A DNA stretch of 64,000 nucleotides from Pelobacter sp. (GCA_030824515.1 JAVBXN010000002.1:1-64000); one strand, 5' to 3'. Positions 49,219 through 59,259 are shown, counted from the first letter of the stretch. A program made the numbers and translations. Notes: generated from the sequence alone by a model not told the origin.

Positions 49219-50694
49219 TTATATAGATTCAACAAACCCTTTCCAGCCGGAAGGCGGCTGAAAATCAAATTCATGACATGGCATTCCCACTTTCAACCCT
49301 GCCCATTTTGCAGTCAAACTACTTACTATGATATCCTCAGGCTCAAAACTTGTAAGCGCCCATTTATCAAAATTATATCCGTTAGATATTATGGGGATTT
49401 TCCGATAGTCGAAACCAATCATAGTAGCGAGAACAGAATCAACGGCAACGGCATTAATACCCGCAACAAGTGCTCCACAATTACGGGCAGTTGGTTCCAT
49501 GGGCCCCTCTCCTTCACCGGCAATAACTCCGTCCACAATAGTGAAACATATCCTTTGTGGAGTGTCTGCCATTTTCCCTTCCCTATCCGCATATATCAAG
49601 ACCCGGTTCAGGTCTAAAACTGTTCGCCATATGGTGTCATTGCCATACCAGCTGCCCTCTTCATAGGGATCTTTGCGGTTGATCATGGATAGACGTCTGG
49701 CGACACGGACACCCAAGCTGCTTAGTTGCTTAGACCTGGCAGTTGTAACTGCCATTTTACATTCTAGATTTGATGTTACCTCTTTCAACGTAGACTTGTG
49801 CAGATATTCGTCCCCGCCTTCTTCAACAGACCCACAGCGATGATGTGGAAGCCAGTCCTTATGCCCGTTGATCCCAACAAGATTTTTTAAAGCCGCTGTC
49901 ATTCCTACCTTGCGGTGTGTCTTCAATTTAGGGAGATTTATTACGACATCGGCATCAAGGACAGTTTTAGGTATAAGATATTCATTGACCGTGTGATTGT
50001 GATGCTTGATCATTTCACGACAATCATAGCTAGTAACCCGGAAGCGTTCATAACCGTCGGCAAGTGGAGCAAGCAGACTCTGGCGGCCAAGATCCACAGG
50101 CCGGTAACCGGCAATATCTCCAGCCAATGCCATCCCATCAACTACACATTTGTTTTCATCCATCTCTATTGCCCAAAGCCGAAAATCAACAAGACGGACA
50201 GGCATATTCCAAATGTTTGAAACGTCATCACACACCTGTTGAAGTCCAGTTCGATTGAGAATCTTCCCGAAATCGGCACTTTGAATTGGAGCGTCGCCAA
50301 CGATGATTTCGCCTTGACCACCAAGTGCCAGGGCTACGTAATCAAGTACTGCTCGAACTACAGAGGCATGGGTGACAACCGCATAATACGGACCATTGCT
50401 CATATGCAGATGGCGTACAAGGTTTGGTTTGATGAGAACCTTGTCTCCGGGCTTGATTATACTTCCCAGAGGATTCCAGCGCAGCGTGTCTGCATTATCT
50501 TCATCCAACCCAAGGTCTATAAAAAGTTTCCGCACAAGGGGATAGACCAGATTAGGTTTATCACACCCAGGAACTTTGCCGGCAAATTCCGGATAGCAAT
50601 ATGAGGGAAGAAACGGAGCCAATAGCGGATAAGTTGCTTCACTATCCTCGGCTATGGCAACCAATCTGGGATCATTTAATAGTTCCAGTCTCAT
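49219..50694 (-). CDS. DUF362-family protein
   Basis: 491 residues from the ATG at 50694, overlapping the ATP-grasp stop by four bases (ATGA). DUF362 motifs: GDKVLIKPNLVRHLHMS, HASVVRAVLDYVALALGGQGEIIVGDAPI, TVLDADVVINLPKLKTHRKVGMTAALKNLVGING, and ICFTIVDGVIAGEGEGPME. DUF362 proteins often carry ferredoxin clusters and act with radical or redox chemistry; no CxxCxxC is seen here. Function is not established. Gene order (ATP-grasp, DUF362, SPASM) suggests that the three act on the same substrate. Confidence 0.85.
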   Translation of the reverse strand: MRLELLNDPRLVAIAEDSEATYPLLAPFLPSYCYPEFAGKVPGCDKPNLVYPLVRKLFIDLGLDEDNADTLRWNPLGSIIKPGDKVLIKPNLVRHLHMSNGPYYAVVTHASVVRAVLDYVALALGGQGEIIVGDAPIQSADFGKILNRTGLQQVCDDVSNIWNMPVRLVDFRLWAIEMDENKCVVDGMALAGDIAGYRPVDLGRQSLLAPLADGYERFRVTSYDCREMIKHHNHTVNEYLIPKTVLDADVVINLPKLKTHRKVGMTAALKNLVGINGHKDWLPHHRCGSVEEGGDEYLHKSTLKEVTSNLECKMAVTTARSKQLSSLGVRVARRLSMINRKDPYEEGSWYGNDTIWRTVLDLNRVLIYADREGKMADTPQRICFTIVDGVIAGEGEGPMEPTARNCGALVAGINAVAVDSVLATMIGFDYRKIPIISNGYNFDKWALTSFEPEDIIVSSLTAKWAGLKVGMPCHEFDFQPPSGWKGFVESI

Positions 50695-51773
50695 GAACAA
50701 CTCCCATCGGGTTGTGGCAAACTATGCTGCACAGCAGCTAACTCTCCTGGTATTCCGGCTGTTATGGCCTCTATCCGCTGTAACCCCCATTTGATCCAGA
50801 TTTCTTGAGGCCAGTAGTTGCCTGCACGAAACACCAGTACGTCGCCGACAAGCTCATAATAACCCGGTGCCCTATATATTGCTGAATCTACATAACCATA
50901 TGACATTTCAACCACTTTGAATTCATCACCTGCAAACAACAGATCATATGCCATGGAGTCAAAATCAAGTCGGTCATTGATACTGATACAGTATTTGATC
51001 GCTGACACGGGAATGGGAGTATCATAGTCGATACGGCCGCTACCACTGGCTCTGAAGTCATTGGGACGGTTCTTTCTCCAGAATCCGAACGCAAATCGGT
51101 TACCTATCACCGTAATTCTCAGGTCTCCAGGATTGTTTGGCATAAACTCCTGCCAGTATACAACCGGTTGATTCGGTCCAGAGAGTTGCCTATCGAACCA
51201 AGACCGGAGATTAATCATACTGATTAGTCCGAGAAAACGACCTTTCTCCTTCTTCACCTGGTTGGCGGCCTGTTTGCAAAATATGTTTTTAATAATGGAT
51301 AAGGCAATGTCATAAGAGCGTATCAATTTAACATTAGTCGAAGCTGCACCAGTTGATTTCTTGAAAACCACTGGCATAGAAAACTCCTGCAATCTCTTAA
51401 GAGCGTCCTGATAGTCAAACGTAGCAACTGAACGTGGTGTTGGGATACCAAATATTTCCATCAGGTATTTCTGGGCTACTTTGCTTTCAAAATGCCAGAC
51501 AGTATTGAAATTGGGAATAACTGTCTTTCCTAAATATTTTTCAATGATATAAATCTTTTCCTTGAAATAGGAAGCTGATTCAATCCCCATATGGTTAGGC
51601 TTCCAGATAACAACATCAAAATCAGCCAATTGTGCGATCCAGTTATCTGCGTCAATGTTAACCAAGTGGCATGTCAAATTGCTGTTCTCCGTGACTAGAG
51701 CGCTGAGAGAATCCATAAAGCGCTCATGCCAGCCATTAACATTTTTACAGACAGCAATTCTGGCATTTTTCAT
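50691..51773 (-). CDS. Second ATP-grasp-like protein
   Basis: 360 residues from the ATG at 51773 (AGGAGA about ten bases upstream). Features: IAVCKNVNGWHERFMD at the N-terminus, then VVFKKSTGAASTNVKLI as a probable ATP-binding Lys strand, the acidic loop YWQEFMPNNPGDLRITVIGNRFAFGFWRKN, and VVEMSYGYVDSAIY at the end. The pattern resembles RimK/YheC-type and tubulin-ligase-like ATP-grasp folds; the metal-binding acids are less complete than in 43641-44840. It may ligate a small acid to the glycan, or only bind nucleotide. It is followed by the DUF362 gene with a four-base overlap. Confidence 0.72.
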   Translation of the reverse strand: MKNARIAVCKNVNGWHERFMDSLSALVTENSNLTCHLVNIDADNWIAQLADFDVVIWKPNHMGIESASYFKEKIYIIEKYLGKTVIPNFNTVWHFESKVAQKYLMEIFGIPTPRSVATFDYQDALKRLQEFSMPVVFKKSTGAASTNVKLIRSYDIALSIIKNIFCKQAANQVKKEKGRFLGLISMINLRSWFDRQLSGPNQPVVYWQEFMPNNPGDLRITVIGNRFAFGFWRKNRPNDFRASGSGRIDYDTPIPVSAIKYCISINDRLDFDSMAYDLLFAGDEFKVVEMSYGYVDSAIYRAPGYYELVGDVLVFRAGNYWPQEIWIKWGLQRIEAITAGIPGELAAVQHSLPQPDGSCS

Positions 51774-51810
51774 GTCCGTGGCTCTCCTATGGGCATTAAT
51801 ATATACCTCA

Positions 51811-53217
51811 TCAGACTTTAACCACGTAATCCGGTTGTGGCTGAAGCCCGGTTGGACTGGCAGCAAGCCGCTTCTGCAACATCTGCCAGGCAAGAACAGC
51901 GAAGGCGGCAAGCCAGAGCCAATTATACCGGTACAGATTATGGCCGAATGTTCCCAGAAAGATTAATAACCACAATGTTTGACTGATCGCCTTTGCCAGG
52001 TCCGGAAATATCAAGGCATGCACACCTTCACTCTGTGCAGAATATCGCCTGATTTTTCTGCAATTCTGAAATGCAGCACCGATCATCAACAGAAATGCGA
52101 CTCCCCCTATCAGGCCCAACTCTCCCAAAAGTTGTCCTTCAAGATTGTGAGATTCAAGATAAACCCCATCTACTTTCTGTTGGCGATAAATCAAAAAGTT
52201 GCCAAAACCGACGCCGGACAAGGGATGCCTTGCAAACATCTCCATTCCGACTTTAAATCCTTCGAGCCTACCCTCTGCAGATATTTGCGCGTTATCGGGC
52301 CCTGATTCGGGCGACCAGATAGTCTGGAAACGCTCCTTGTTTTCTTCCGGGACAAATATCCAGAGCAGCAGCAACAGCAGAATCCCTGAGACCAGGTACT
52401 TCATTTTCCTGAAAAAGCCTTGGCCGCCGAAAATCAGCATTGCCACAAAGAAAAGCATACCGAGCAGACCACTCCTGCTGTTAGTCAGAATTACAGATGA
52501 TACGGCCAAGGCAGCATAAATAATAAGTCCGATTCTAAATCTTTTTTTCCATACATTTGGCCATGACGCTGTAATTCCCGGCAAATTGCGCCATAAAAAC
52601 ATTGCAAGCGGCATTGAAGCAACAACCGACATGGCCAATGCATTAGGACCGCCATAGGTGGATTCAATCCCACAAAGCCGATGTACTCCCATATCGAAAA
52701 CATTCTGTCCATTAACAAAGAATTCCCATTGTGATTTAGCCAGATACACACCCATGGTAGTTACAAAACTTATTATTATGAACATTAATTCGTACGGCGT
52801 TCTGATAACAACAAGCAAGATAAAATAAAAGACCAGTAATGACAGATACCTGTCATAGAACCCATCCCACGCTGTAGCAGTTGAGAAAGCAAGCACAACG
52901 GAAAGAAGGATTGCAAATATGAAAAATATTACCGTAGCAGTCTGCCAGGTAATCGCAAATCTGGCTCTTTTTGAAGACAGGAAAACAGTAAGAATCATTA
53001 CTATGGCATAAGTTCTTTCAAAACGTATTGCCGACAAAAACGGGAATAATTGTTCCCAGGGGCGAACAATGAAAAGTGCCACATAAAAGGCACTCATCAG
53101 CAACGGGATCGAACGTGGAAAAATCCCATAATAGAGTGATTCACCTTTATCAAGAAGAATCGCAGTGCTACTGCCTGCCATATCATCAAAGTTATTACTT
53201 TTTTCTAGCGATTGCAT
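51811..53217 (-). CDS. O-antigen ligase / Wzy-like polymerase family protein
   Basis: 468 residues and about 11-12 membrane helices. The O-antigen ligase (Wzy_C) region is recognisable: LILTNSRSGLLGMLFFVAMLIF, then a long periplasmic loop (ISAEGRLEGFKVGMEMFARHPLSGVGFGNF) and SHNLEGQLLGELGLIGGVAFLLMIG with the conserved His. These proteins either join polysaccharide to an acceptor or polymerise repeats in the periplasm. Exosortase A loci usually include such a protein. The ATG at 53217 has only a weak ribosome site; ATG at residue 13 is possible. It precedes the flippase gene by 30 bases in reading order. Confidence 0.88.
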   Translation of the reverse strand: MQSLEKSNNFDDMAGSSTAILLDKGESLYYGIFPRSIPLLMSAFYVALFIVRPWEQLFPFLSAIRFERTYAIVMILTVFLSSKRARFAITWQTATVIFFIFAILLSVVLAFSTATAWDGFYDRYLSLLVFYFILLVVIRTPYELMFIIISFVTTMGVYLAKSQWEFFVNGQNVFDMGVHRLCGIESTYGGPNALAMSVVASMPLAMFLWRNLPGITASWPNVWKKRFRIGLIIYAALAVSSVILTNSRSGLLGMLFFVAMLIFGGQGFFRKMKYLVSGILLLLLLWIFVPEENKERFQTIWSPESGPDNAQISAEGRLEGFKVGMEMFARHPLSGVGFGNFLIYRQQKVDGVYLESHNLEGQLLGELGLIGGVAFLLMIGAAFQNCRKIRRYSAQSEGVHALIFPDLAKAISQTLWLLIFLGTFGHNLYRYNWLWLAAFAVLAWQMLQKRLAASPTGLQPQPDYVVKV

Positions 53218-53246
53218 AAAAGCCCATTCTCAAGACGATAGCACAG

Positions 53247-54767
53247 CTATATTTTTACGATCTTCCCACCCATACGAATAGTTTCGAGAATCATCTGTCG
53301 TTCGCCCTTGTGAAAAAACCCAAACAAAAAAAGTACCACTGGAAATGTCATAACAATCAAAGACCTGCCAATAAGGTTCAGATAAGGTGAAGAGGCATCA
53401 AACGTCTGAGATATTAGATAGATAATTATTGCGGTTGTGAACATGGTGGCCAGCCTTTTGAGTTCATATGGTATCGGATATAGCCGTTGGCTGATATAGT
53501 ATATAAGGATTAATCTAACAAAATAACCAGCAAGATTCGAAGTAGCTGCACCGATCAGTCCATATCTGGGAATAAAATAGATATTCCAGGCTACAATCAC
53601 GATTAAAGACAGAAAGGTTATATACGCGGTTATTTTTGTTTTTTTGCAACAAATGATCCCGGTGGAAAAATGACTTTCAAGTCCCAGAGCGATATATGAA
53701 AGCGCCACGAATGGGACTACCGCATGGGCTCCCTTATAAGCGGGATCCGCCATTATCTCGATGATGCTTTCAATCGACGATGAAAGAAAAAGCCCGGCAA
53801 AGATCGAGCAGAATGTTGCATAAGTACATACACGCGCAACAGTACTTTTTGAATCCACCATGCCGTCAAGCAACAACTCCATTCGCCTCGGCCCCCAGAA
53901 CGAATTGAATGGTGAATTCACAAAACGATTTACTATAACTCCAAATTTATGCCCAAGTGAGAACAACCCAATTTGAGCCAGGGCCATGGCAGGATCTGCC
54001 GGTCCGAGCCAACGCAAAAAAAACCGGTTTGACACAAACCCCAGCATGAGCCCAATACGCGATGGTACCAATGGAATACCAAAACTAATCATATCCTTCA
54101 GCATTGGAAATGAGCATCTGGTGCCAACCCTACTCAATATTCCAACAACAAGAATTACACCAATTAGCCCCTGCGAAATCAGAGTCGAATAAAATATCCC
54201 CAGGATGTTAAGCTTTAGATAAACTACAAACCAGATATTTAGAGATAATGCGATAACCAGTTGCAGGGTTGTTATAATGACGAAAAGTTTTGCCCTGTAC
54301 ACCATGCGAAGATAGGAATAGCCCACGTCACAGAGCATGCCAAACCATGTGGAAAGAAAGGATATCTGGAGTATATAGCGGTATGTTTCATCATCAAGGA
54401 CAATATCTGATAAAAACCTGGCTCCAAACCAGAAAACAGCCAAAATGGGTAGGGCAACGGCTGAAAACCCCAAGATAACGGTGCTGACCACTTCTTTTCG
54501 ATGCTCTTCATCCCTGTTGGTATAATAGTAACGCGACATGACGTCAGCAGCGCCGATTGATATTGTAAACATTAATATGCTTGAGAGTATTTCGATTATC
54601 TCCATGGCGCCATAGTTGGCCGGGGCAATGAACCTCGTATAGACAGGGATCATAAAGAACCCCACTGCACGGGAGAGAGCCTGCCCGATCATGTAAATCA
54701 TCGAGTTTTTCCCTATAGACAATACCTCTTTTTTGAGTGCTGAATCGGATGAACCTTTATTATTCAT
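53247..54767 (-). CDS. Wzx-like polysaccharide flippase (MATE/MVF-type exporter)
   Basis: 506 residues and about 12-14 membrane helices, typical of oligosaccharide translocases. The N-terminus fits the family: GKNSMIYMIGQALSRAVGFFMIPVYTRFIAPANYGAMEI, and the middle has SIGLFSLGHKFGVIVNRFVNSPFNSFWGPRRMELL. It moves lipid-linked glycan units from the cytoplasmic to the periplasmic face of the inner membrane. The ATG at 54767 overlaps the preceding glycosyltransferase gene by 8 bases. Together with the Wzy-like gene it gives the assembly route of this polysaccharide. Confidence 0.9.
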   Translation of the reverse strand: MNNKGSSDSALKKEVLSIGKNSMIYMIGQALSRAVGFFMIPVYTRFIAPANYGAMEIIEILSSILMFTISIGAADVMSRYYYTNRDEEHRKEVVSTVILGFSAVALPILAVFWFGARFLSDIVLDDETYRYILQISFLSTWFGMLCDVGYSYLRMVYRAKLFVIITTLQLVIALSLNIWFVVYLKLNILGIFYSTLISQGLIGVILVVGILSRVGTRCSFPMLKDMISFGIPLVPSRIGLMLGFVSNRFFLRWLGPADPAMALAQIGLFSLGHKFGVIVNRFVNSPFNSFWGPRRMELLLDGMVDSKSTVARVCTYATFCSIFAGLFLSSSIESIIEIMADPAYKGAHAVVPFVALSYIALGLESHFSTGIICCKKTKITAYITFLSLIVIVAWNIYFIPRYGLIGAATSNLAGYFVRLILIYYISQRLYPIPYELKRLATMFTTAIIIYLISQTFDASSPYLNLIGRSLIVMTFPVVLFLFGFFHKGERQMILETIRMGGKIVKI

Positions 54768-55947
54768 GAAACCCCTGTTTAGAATAGCCGCTATAATACC
54801 GCTCGTAGAAACTAACATACTGACTTACAACAATTTCAGTAGTCCACATCTGCATGGCCCTTGTTTTTGCCCGTTGCGCCATACAAGACGCATAATCCAT
54901 ATCACCGCAAAGGGAGATGACTTCCTTAGCAAGCTCTTCAGGATCCTCTGGTGCCACCAATTTACCGCATTGCCCGTCATCCAGTATAAACGCAGCATCT
55001 CCCACTCTGGTAGCTACTATCGGCTTTGCGGCCGCCATATATTCCACCAATACGTTGGAAAAGCTTTCAGATCGTGAGGGCTGAACAGCAATGTCGAATG
55101 CAGCAATCAATGTATTGGCATCCTGGGTACTGCCCCAGAAGACAACACAGTCAGCAATTCCCATATCGGCAGTGAGCTTGCGCAACTCGCTTTCTTCAGG
55201 TCCACTTCCCACGAGCATGAACCTTGCTTTAGGAATTACTTCATGCACCTTGACAGCTGCCTTCAAAAACACATCCGCGCCCTTGACGTGGCGCAAGTTT
55301 CCAACCACTCCGATGATCAGATCATCTTGACCAATGTCGCATTTGCATCGAGCCATCTGGCGCGATAGCGAGTCAAACAAATCAGGATCAACACCATTGG
55401 GTATTACTGAAATTTTTTCTGTCGGGACATTTTCCAGTTCCATGCAAACATCTCTGGCACAGTAGGAATTTGCCAGAACAGCCTGTGCAGAATGCACAAG
55501 CCGCTTCCCTATTTTAAATCGTAATGGATCCTCTTTTATCCAATGGTAGAGGTTTCTCCGTGTTGCAATTAATACAGGTCGTTTAGCGGAGAAAAGTGCC
55601 GCCAGAGATCCATAGATTTCCGACTCTACGAACTGGGTTTGCAAAACATCAATATTACTGTTTTCCAAGTAGTTCTTTATTCTGCGAACGAGACTGATAT
55701 TCTTCAGCAACGGGAAGCCAGACCAGTTAAAATTAATGATTGGCGTCTCGAGTCGTAACCCTCGACTGAATTCAGTTTCGCGCAGGACTCCAATTACCGG
55801 TTCAAACCGTTCCCGAGGCAATGATTCCGCCAGGAAAATGAGCTGTTTTTCGGTCCCCCCTACCTGAAGTTCATCGATCAGAAACATGATGCGAATCTTT
55901 TTGTTCGCTAACTCACCGACTTCATCGTTAAAGGCACATAAGCTCAT
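54760..55947 (-). CDS. Family 4 glycosyltransferase
   Basis: 395 residues from the ATG at 55947 (ATGA overlap with the preceding gene). GT-B signatures: IMFLIDELQVGGTEKQLIFLAESL at the N-terminus and VIPNGVDPDLF, IGVVGNLRHVKGADVFLKAA, ARFMLVGSGPEESEL, ADCVVFWGSTQDANTLIAAFDIAVQPSRSESFSNVLVEYMAAAKPIVATRVGD at the C-terminus, with the E-x7-E pair (SESFSNVLVE). It retains the NDP-sugar donor site. Acceptor unknown. It sits between the GT2 and flippase genes in the core of the export unit. Confidence 0.92.
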   Translation of the reverse strand: MSLCAFNDEVGELANKKIRIMFLIDELQVGGTEKQLIFLAESLPRERFEPVIGVLRETEFSRGLRLETPIINFNWSGFPLLKNISLVRRIKNYLENSNIDVLQTQFVESEIYGSLAALFSAKRPVLIATRRNLYHWIKEDPLRFKIGKRLVHSAQAVLANSYCARDVCMELENVPTEKISVIPNGVDPDLFDSLSRQMARCKCDIGQDDLIIGVVGNLRHVKGADVFLKAAVKVHEVIPKARFMLVGSGPEESELRKLTADMGIADCVVFWGSTQDANTLIAAFDIAVQPSRSESFSNVLVEYMAAAKPIVATRVGDAAFILDDGQCGKLVAPEDPEELAKEVISLCGDMDYASCMAQRAKTRAMQMWTTEIVVSQYVSFYERYYSGYSKQGFHE

Positions 55948-56945
55948 TTGCTGACCCAAGTTTTGCTAAACCCCCACCCCAAACCAAAATGAGTAGTCCA
56001 TATTGCCAATGCGACATAAAATGCCTGGATAAAATGTCCACGTTTAAGCGATTCGAATAGCCCAGTAGCAAACAGTATTGCCACATAAAAGAGAAAGATG
56101 GATATAACAGCAATGGATAATAATGGCATGGCCGGCAAAGTAAGCAGTGCCAGTGGCGTCAACACGGTTAAACCAAAAATCCCAACAGGAACAAGAGTTT
56201 CTTTGGTAAAAGCCTCGGGATGCTTTTTCACCAACCGGGCTCTTCCTTCTCCATAGCGAGTCTGTTGCCGGAAAAGCGAACCAAGAGATTCACGAGGATA
56301 GGAATAGATGAGCAGCGAGGAGGCCGTATAGGCCAGAATGCCAGCCTTTTTTATACGGTAATGGAACTCTACATCCTCAGCAGCATCAAACGACTCGTCG
56401 AAATAGCCGACTTTTTCAAAGACAGTTCTGTCGTAAGCAAAACCGGCGCTCATGGGATCAACAAATCCTTCGAAGCCGCTATAGATAAATGATTTGGTGC
56501 TGTGACCAAGCCAGCATTTTCGTGCAACAGCAATCCAATATGGTGCCCCTCCGGTAAGTCCGGGGACATCCAGCGGCGCAGGTCTGGAAAGACACAAGGC
56601 GTTGTTGCTTTCCCTCAATCGTTCCATGTTCTGGAAAAGGTATCTATCCGGAATATGCACATGACCGTCGATAACCGCTATAAGTTTGCCCTCTGCCGCC
56701 CTGATGCCCACATTCCGGGCTCTGCTGGATAAAAGGCCTGGATTATCCAGCAATTTTATGACGGTATCCGGATTATCCTTTATTACCCTCTCGACTACCG
56801 ACCTAGTATTGTCAGTTGATCTGCCATCAACTACCAGCAGCTCAAACATGTCTCTGGGATAATCCTGCTCGATCATGCTTTTCAGAGTCTTGGCAATGAA
56901 TTTTTCTTCATTGCGAATGGGAATCACTACACTTAAATATCTCAT
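55944..56945 (-). CDS. Family 2 glycosyltransferase, membrane-associated
   Basis: 333 residues; its start shares one base with the stop of the deacetylase gene (TGATG). GT-A signatures: YLSVVIPIRNEEKFIAKTLKSMIEQDYP, ELLVVDGRSTDNT, LIAVIDGHVHIPD (DXD-like), and FDAAEDVEFHYRIKKAG with the EDVEF motif. C-terminal hydrophobic segments (FGLTVLTPLALLTLPAMPLLSIAVISIFLFYVAIL) anchor it in the inner membrane, as in succinoglycan ExoA-type enzymes. Position and coupling suggest it acts on the same lipid-linked oligosaccharide as the neighbouring GT4. Confidence 0.9.
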   Translation of the reverse strand: MRYLSVVIPIRNEEKFIAKTLKSMIEQDYPRDMFELLVVDGRSTDNTRSVVERVIKDNPDTVIKLLDNPGLLSSRARNVGIRAAEGKLIAVIDGHVHIPDRYLFQNMERLRESNNALCLSRPAPLDVPGLTGGAPYWIAVARKCWLGHSTKSFIYSGFEGFVDPMSAGFAYDRTVFEKVGYFDESFDAAEDVEFHYRIKKAGILAYTASSLLIYSYPRESLGSLFRQQTRYGEGRARLVKKHPEAFTKETLVPVGIFGLTVLTPLALLTLPAMPLLSIAVISIFLFYVAILFATGLFESLKRGHFIQAFYVALAIWTTHFGLGWGFSKTWVSK

Positions 56946-57730
56946 CAGTGCGGCTCGCTTCCTGTCAATATCCGCTTTAAGCGATCATATGAATCCAACC
57001 CCAGTATGCGTTTGGGAACAGAGAGCAGTGAATATCTGATTTGATTTCTAGCTAGCAAAAAACTATCGCCCGCTGCCAGGGAAGATATATATGGGGACCG
57101 ATGGTGCGACTGGATGTGATTTCTTCTTACAACAAGAAGATCATCGGAGCGACTATTGAAAGTACGCCCAGGGATCATCGTGGCAAATGCTCTGTAACCA
57201 ACGTCGCGGGAGAAACCAATCATCCAAGACATATAATGCCCCCCTACCGGTGCAAACGACGTAACAGGCTTTCCCAGTAATTGCTGTAAAGTTTCTTTTG
57301 AATCCTGAATTTCCCTACGAGCATCGGATTCAGACAGATTTACAAGGTAGCGATGTTGCAACCCGTGACTGGCTATTTCCATACCGTAACGAGCCAATTC
57401 GATGATTTGACTCTGATTCATATATCCAGGCTTGCCAACATTTTCAGTAGTTATAAAAAATGTCGCTTTGATCCCTTTATCTTGGAGAACTGGAAATGCT
57501 TCTGAGTAATCAGAGATAAGCCCATCATCAAAAGTGAGAATTGTATTTCCATCGAAGGTGTCATCAACAAATGCTTCAAGAGGACAGCTTTTGCGAGCCT
57601 TTAAAAGGTTGGCAATTTCAATCAAAGTTGAACGAGTGATTGTGTATTTGGCGGCACTGACATCTTGACCAGCTATGGTTTTATTATCTGGTGCTACTCC
57701 ATGCAATGTAAGAACTACAGCAGTTGTCAT
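56945..57730 (-). CDS. Polysaccharide deacetylase (NodB/CE4 family), second copy
   Basis: 261 residues without signal peptide. CE4 landmarks: VVLTLHGVAP, NTILTFDDGLISDYSEAF (base and metal Asp), MEIASHGLQHRYLVNL (metal His pair) and FAPVGGHYM. It probably removes N-acetyl groups from the growing glycan, as in PgaB- or XrtA-associated deacetylases. The start ATG at 57730 has no strong ribosome site; the upstream MBOAT stop is 8 bases away, so coupling is likely. Having two deacetylases (also 44875-45876) suggests two different acetylated residues. Confidence 0.88.
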   Translation of the reverse strand: MTTAVVLTLHGVAPDNKTIAGQDVSAAKYTITRSTLIEIANLLKARKSCPLEAFVDDTFDGNTILTFDDGLISDYSEAFPVLQDKGIKATFFITTENVGKPGYMNQSQIIELARYGMEIASHGLQHRYLVNLSESDARREIQDSKETLQQLLGKPVTSFAPVGGHYMSWMIGFSRDVGYRAFATMIPGRTFNSRSDDLLVVRRNHIQSHHRSPYISSLAAGDSFLLARNQIRYSLLSVPKRILGLDSYDRLKRILTGSEPH

Positions 57731-57737
57731 AAAAAGC

Positions 57738-59219
57738 CTAGAATTGGAAATAGATAAAACTTTGTGTACTCACTCCATAAAAAAGAGAAAAGTATAAAAT
57801 GAGTCCGTATGCTGTTCCTTGCATCCAGCAAGGCATTTTAGCAAGCCAGGACAAACCAATTCTTCTACTGTTATCTTCTACAGGATGTCTTAGTGACTCG
57901 ATAAGCAATGTTAATGCAGTCAATAAAAGAATGATTACAATTTCGAACTTCTGTTTACCCAACAGTTGCAGTATATGTTCGGAATCGCCGATTAATTTGG
58001 GGACAGTAATATCAATAAATACTGTCATTATCTTCGAAACTATATATACCGAATCAGCTAATGTCTTTGAACGAAAGAATATCCACGCAAAACAAACCAT
58101 GTGGAAGGTAATGACTGTGTTTATAATTTTAAATGTTTGGCTTTTATCAATTCTAAATCGCTTATAAACTCTAGATAGTGGCTTGCTGAGCATGGCTGAT
58201 CCAGCTAGATACAATCCATGGATACCCCCCCAAACAATAAAACACCAACTCGCACCATGCCAAACACCTGAAACTAAAAATGTTATTATTAGCGCAAGCG
58301 GTGTACCCCACCGTACCCATTTTCGAAATTCAAATTGTAACGGTTTAAAAATATAGTCCAATATCCATGTTGAAAATGAGATGTGCCATCTACGCCAGAA
58401 ATCGGCTATTGAGGTTGACAGATATGGATTATTAAAATTCTGTGTCAGCCGTATATTAAACACTCTTGCTATTCCTAAAGCCATATCGGTGTAGCCAGAG
58501 AAATCAAAGTAAATCTGTAGCGCATAACAATAAGTTGCTAAGACAAGTGAAATTCCAGAATGGTCGTGGACATTCTGGTAGACAGCATCAACTGCCAATG
58601 CTAGCCGATCAGCAATAACCACTTTCTTAAACAAACCCCATAAGAATAGGTTTATCCCGGTTTTAAGATCATCAGCATCAAAATGATAATCACTTCTTAA
58701 TTGCGGCAAAAGAGCAGAAGCACGTTCGATCGGTCCCTGGAGAAGTTTTGGAAAAAAACTCAAATAGAGTGAAAAACGCCCTAAATGCTTCTCAGGTTCC
58801 TGAATTTCAAGGTATATGTCTGTAAGATATGAAATTGCTTGAAATGTATAAAAAGAAACACCAATTGATACTATCTGCCGACCAAAAGCATATTCTACAT
58901 CGGTAAAATACGATACATTGTCCAATATGAATGGAATGTATTTCAAACTGACGAGAATACCGACATTCACAGTAATTCCAAACCACAACCAAGCCAGTTT
59001 AGCTTGTGGGGTTATTGATTTGCTGATTTGAATACCACCCACAAATGTAGCTGCTGTGATGAAGATTATAGCCAATATCAGATATGGAACATTCAGTGTC
59101 GAATAGAATACATAGCTTGCAATGAGTAAGACGCCCCATCGGTATTTTTGGGGAGAGACTCTGAAAATGAGGTAGACACCCAATAAAAACACTATGAAGA
59201 ATATCGAAGTAAAAGTCAT
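57738..59219 (-). CDS. MBOAT-family membrane-bound O-acyltransferase (AlgI/DltB-like)
   Basis: 493 residues and about 11 membrane helices. MBOAT landmarks: VSIGVSFYTFQAISYLTDIY, FFPKLLQGPIERASALLPQL, LQIYFDFSGYTDMALGIARVF, FWRRWHISFSTWILDYIFKPL and the catalytic His in FLVSGVWHGASWCFIVWGG. AlgI- and DltB-type proteins carry acyl groups across the membrane and put them on polysaccharides outside. The SGNH gene upstream, an acyl carrier protein and an AMP-forming ligase form an acylation set. Acyl identity is not predictable from sequence. Confidence 0.93.
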   Translation of the reverse strand: MTFTSIFFIVFLLGVYLIFRVSPQKYRWGVLLIASYVFYSTLNVPYLILAIIFITAATFVGGIQISKSITPQAKLAWLWFGITVNVGILVSLKYIPFILDNVSYFTDVEYAFGRQIVSIGVSFYTFQAISYLTDIYLEIQEPEKHLGRFSLYLSFFPKLLQGPIERASALLPQLRSDYHFDADDLKTGINLFLWGLFKKVVIADRLALAVDAVYQNVHDHSGISLVLATYCYALQIYFDFSGYTDMALGIARVFNIRLTQNFNNPYLSTSIADFWRRWHISFSTWILDYIFKPLQFEFRKWVRWGTPLALIITFLVSGVWHGASWCFIVWGGIHGLYLAGSAMLSKPLSRVYKRFRIDKSQTFKIINTVITFHMVCFAWIFFRSKTLADSVYIVSKIMTVFIDITVPKLIGDSEHILQLLGKQKFEIVIILLLTALTLLIESLRHPVEDNSRRIGLSWLAKMPCWMQGTAYGLILYFSLFYGVSTQSFIYFQF

Positions 59220-59259
59220 ATCCTACCAATTTACAAGAATAGTGCAGATCAATTTCAAG

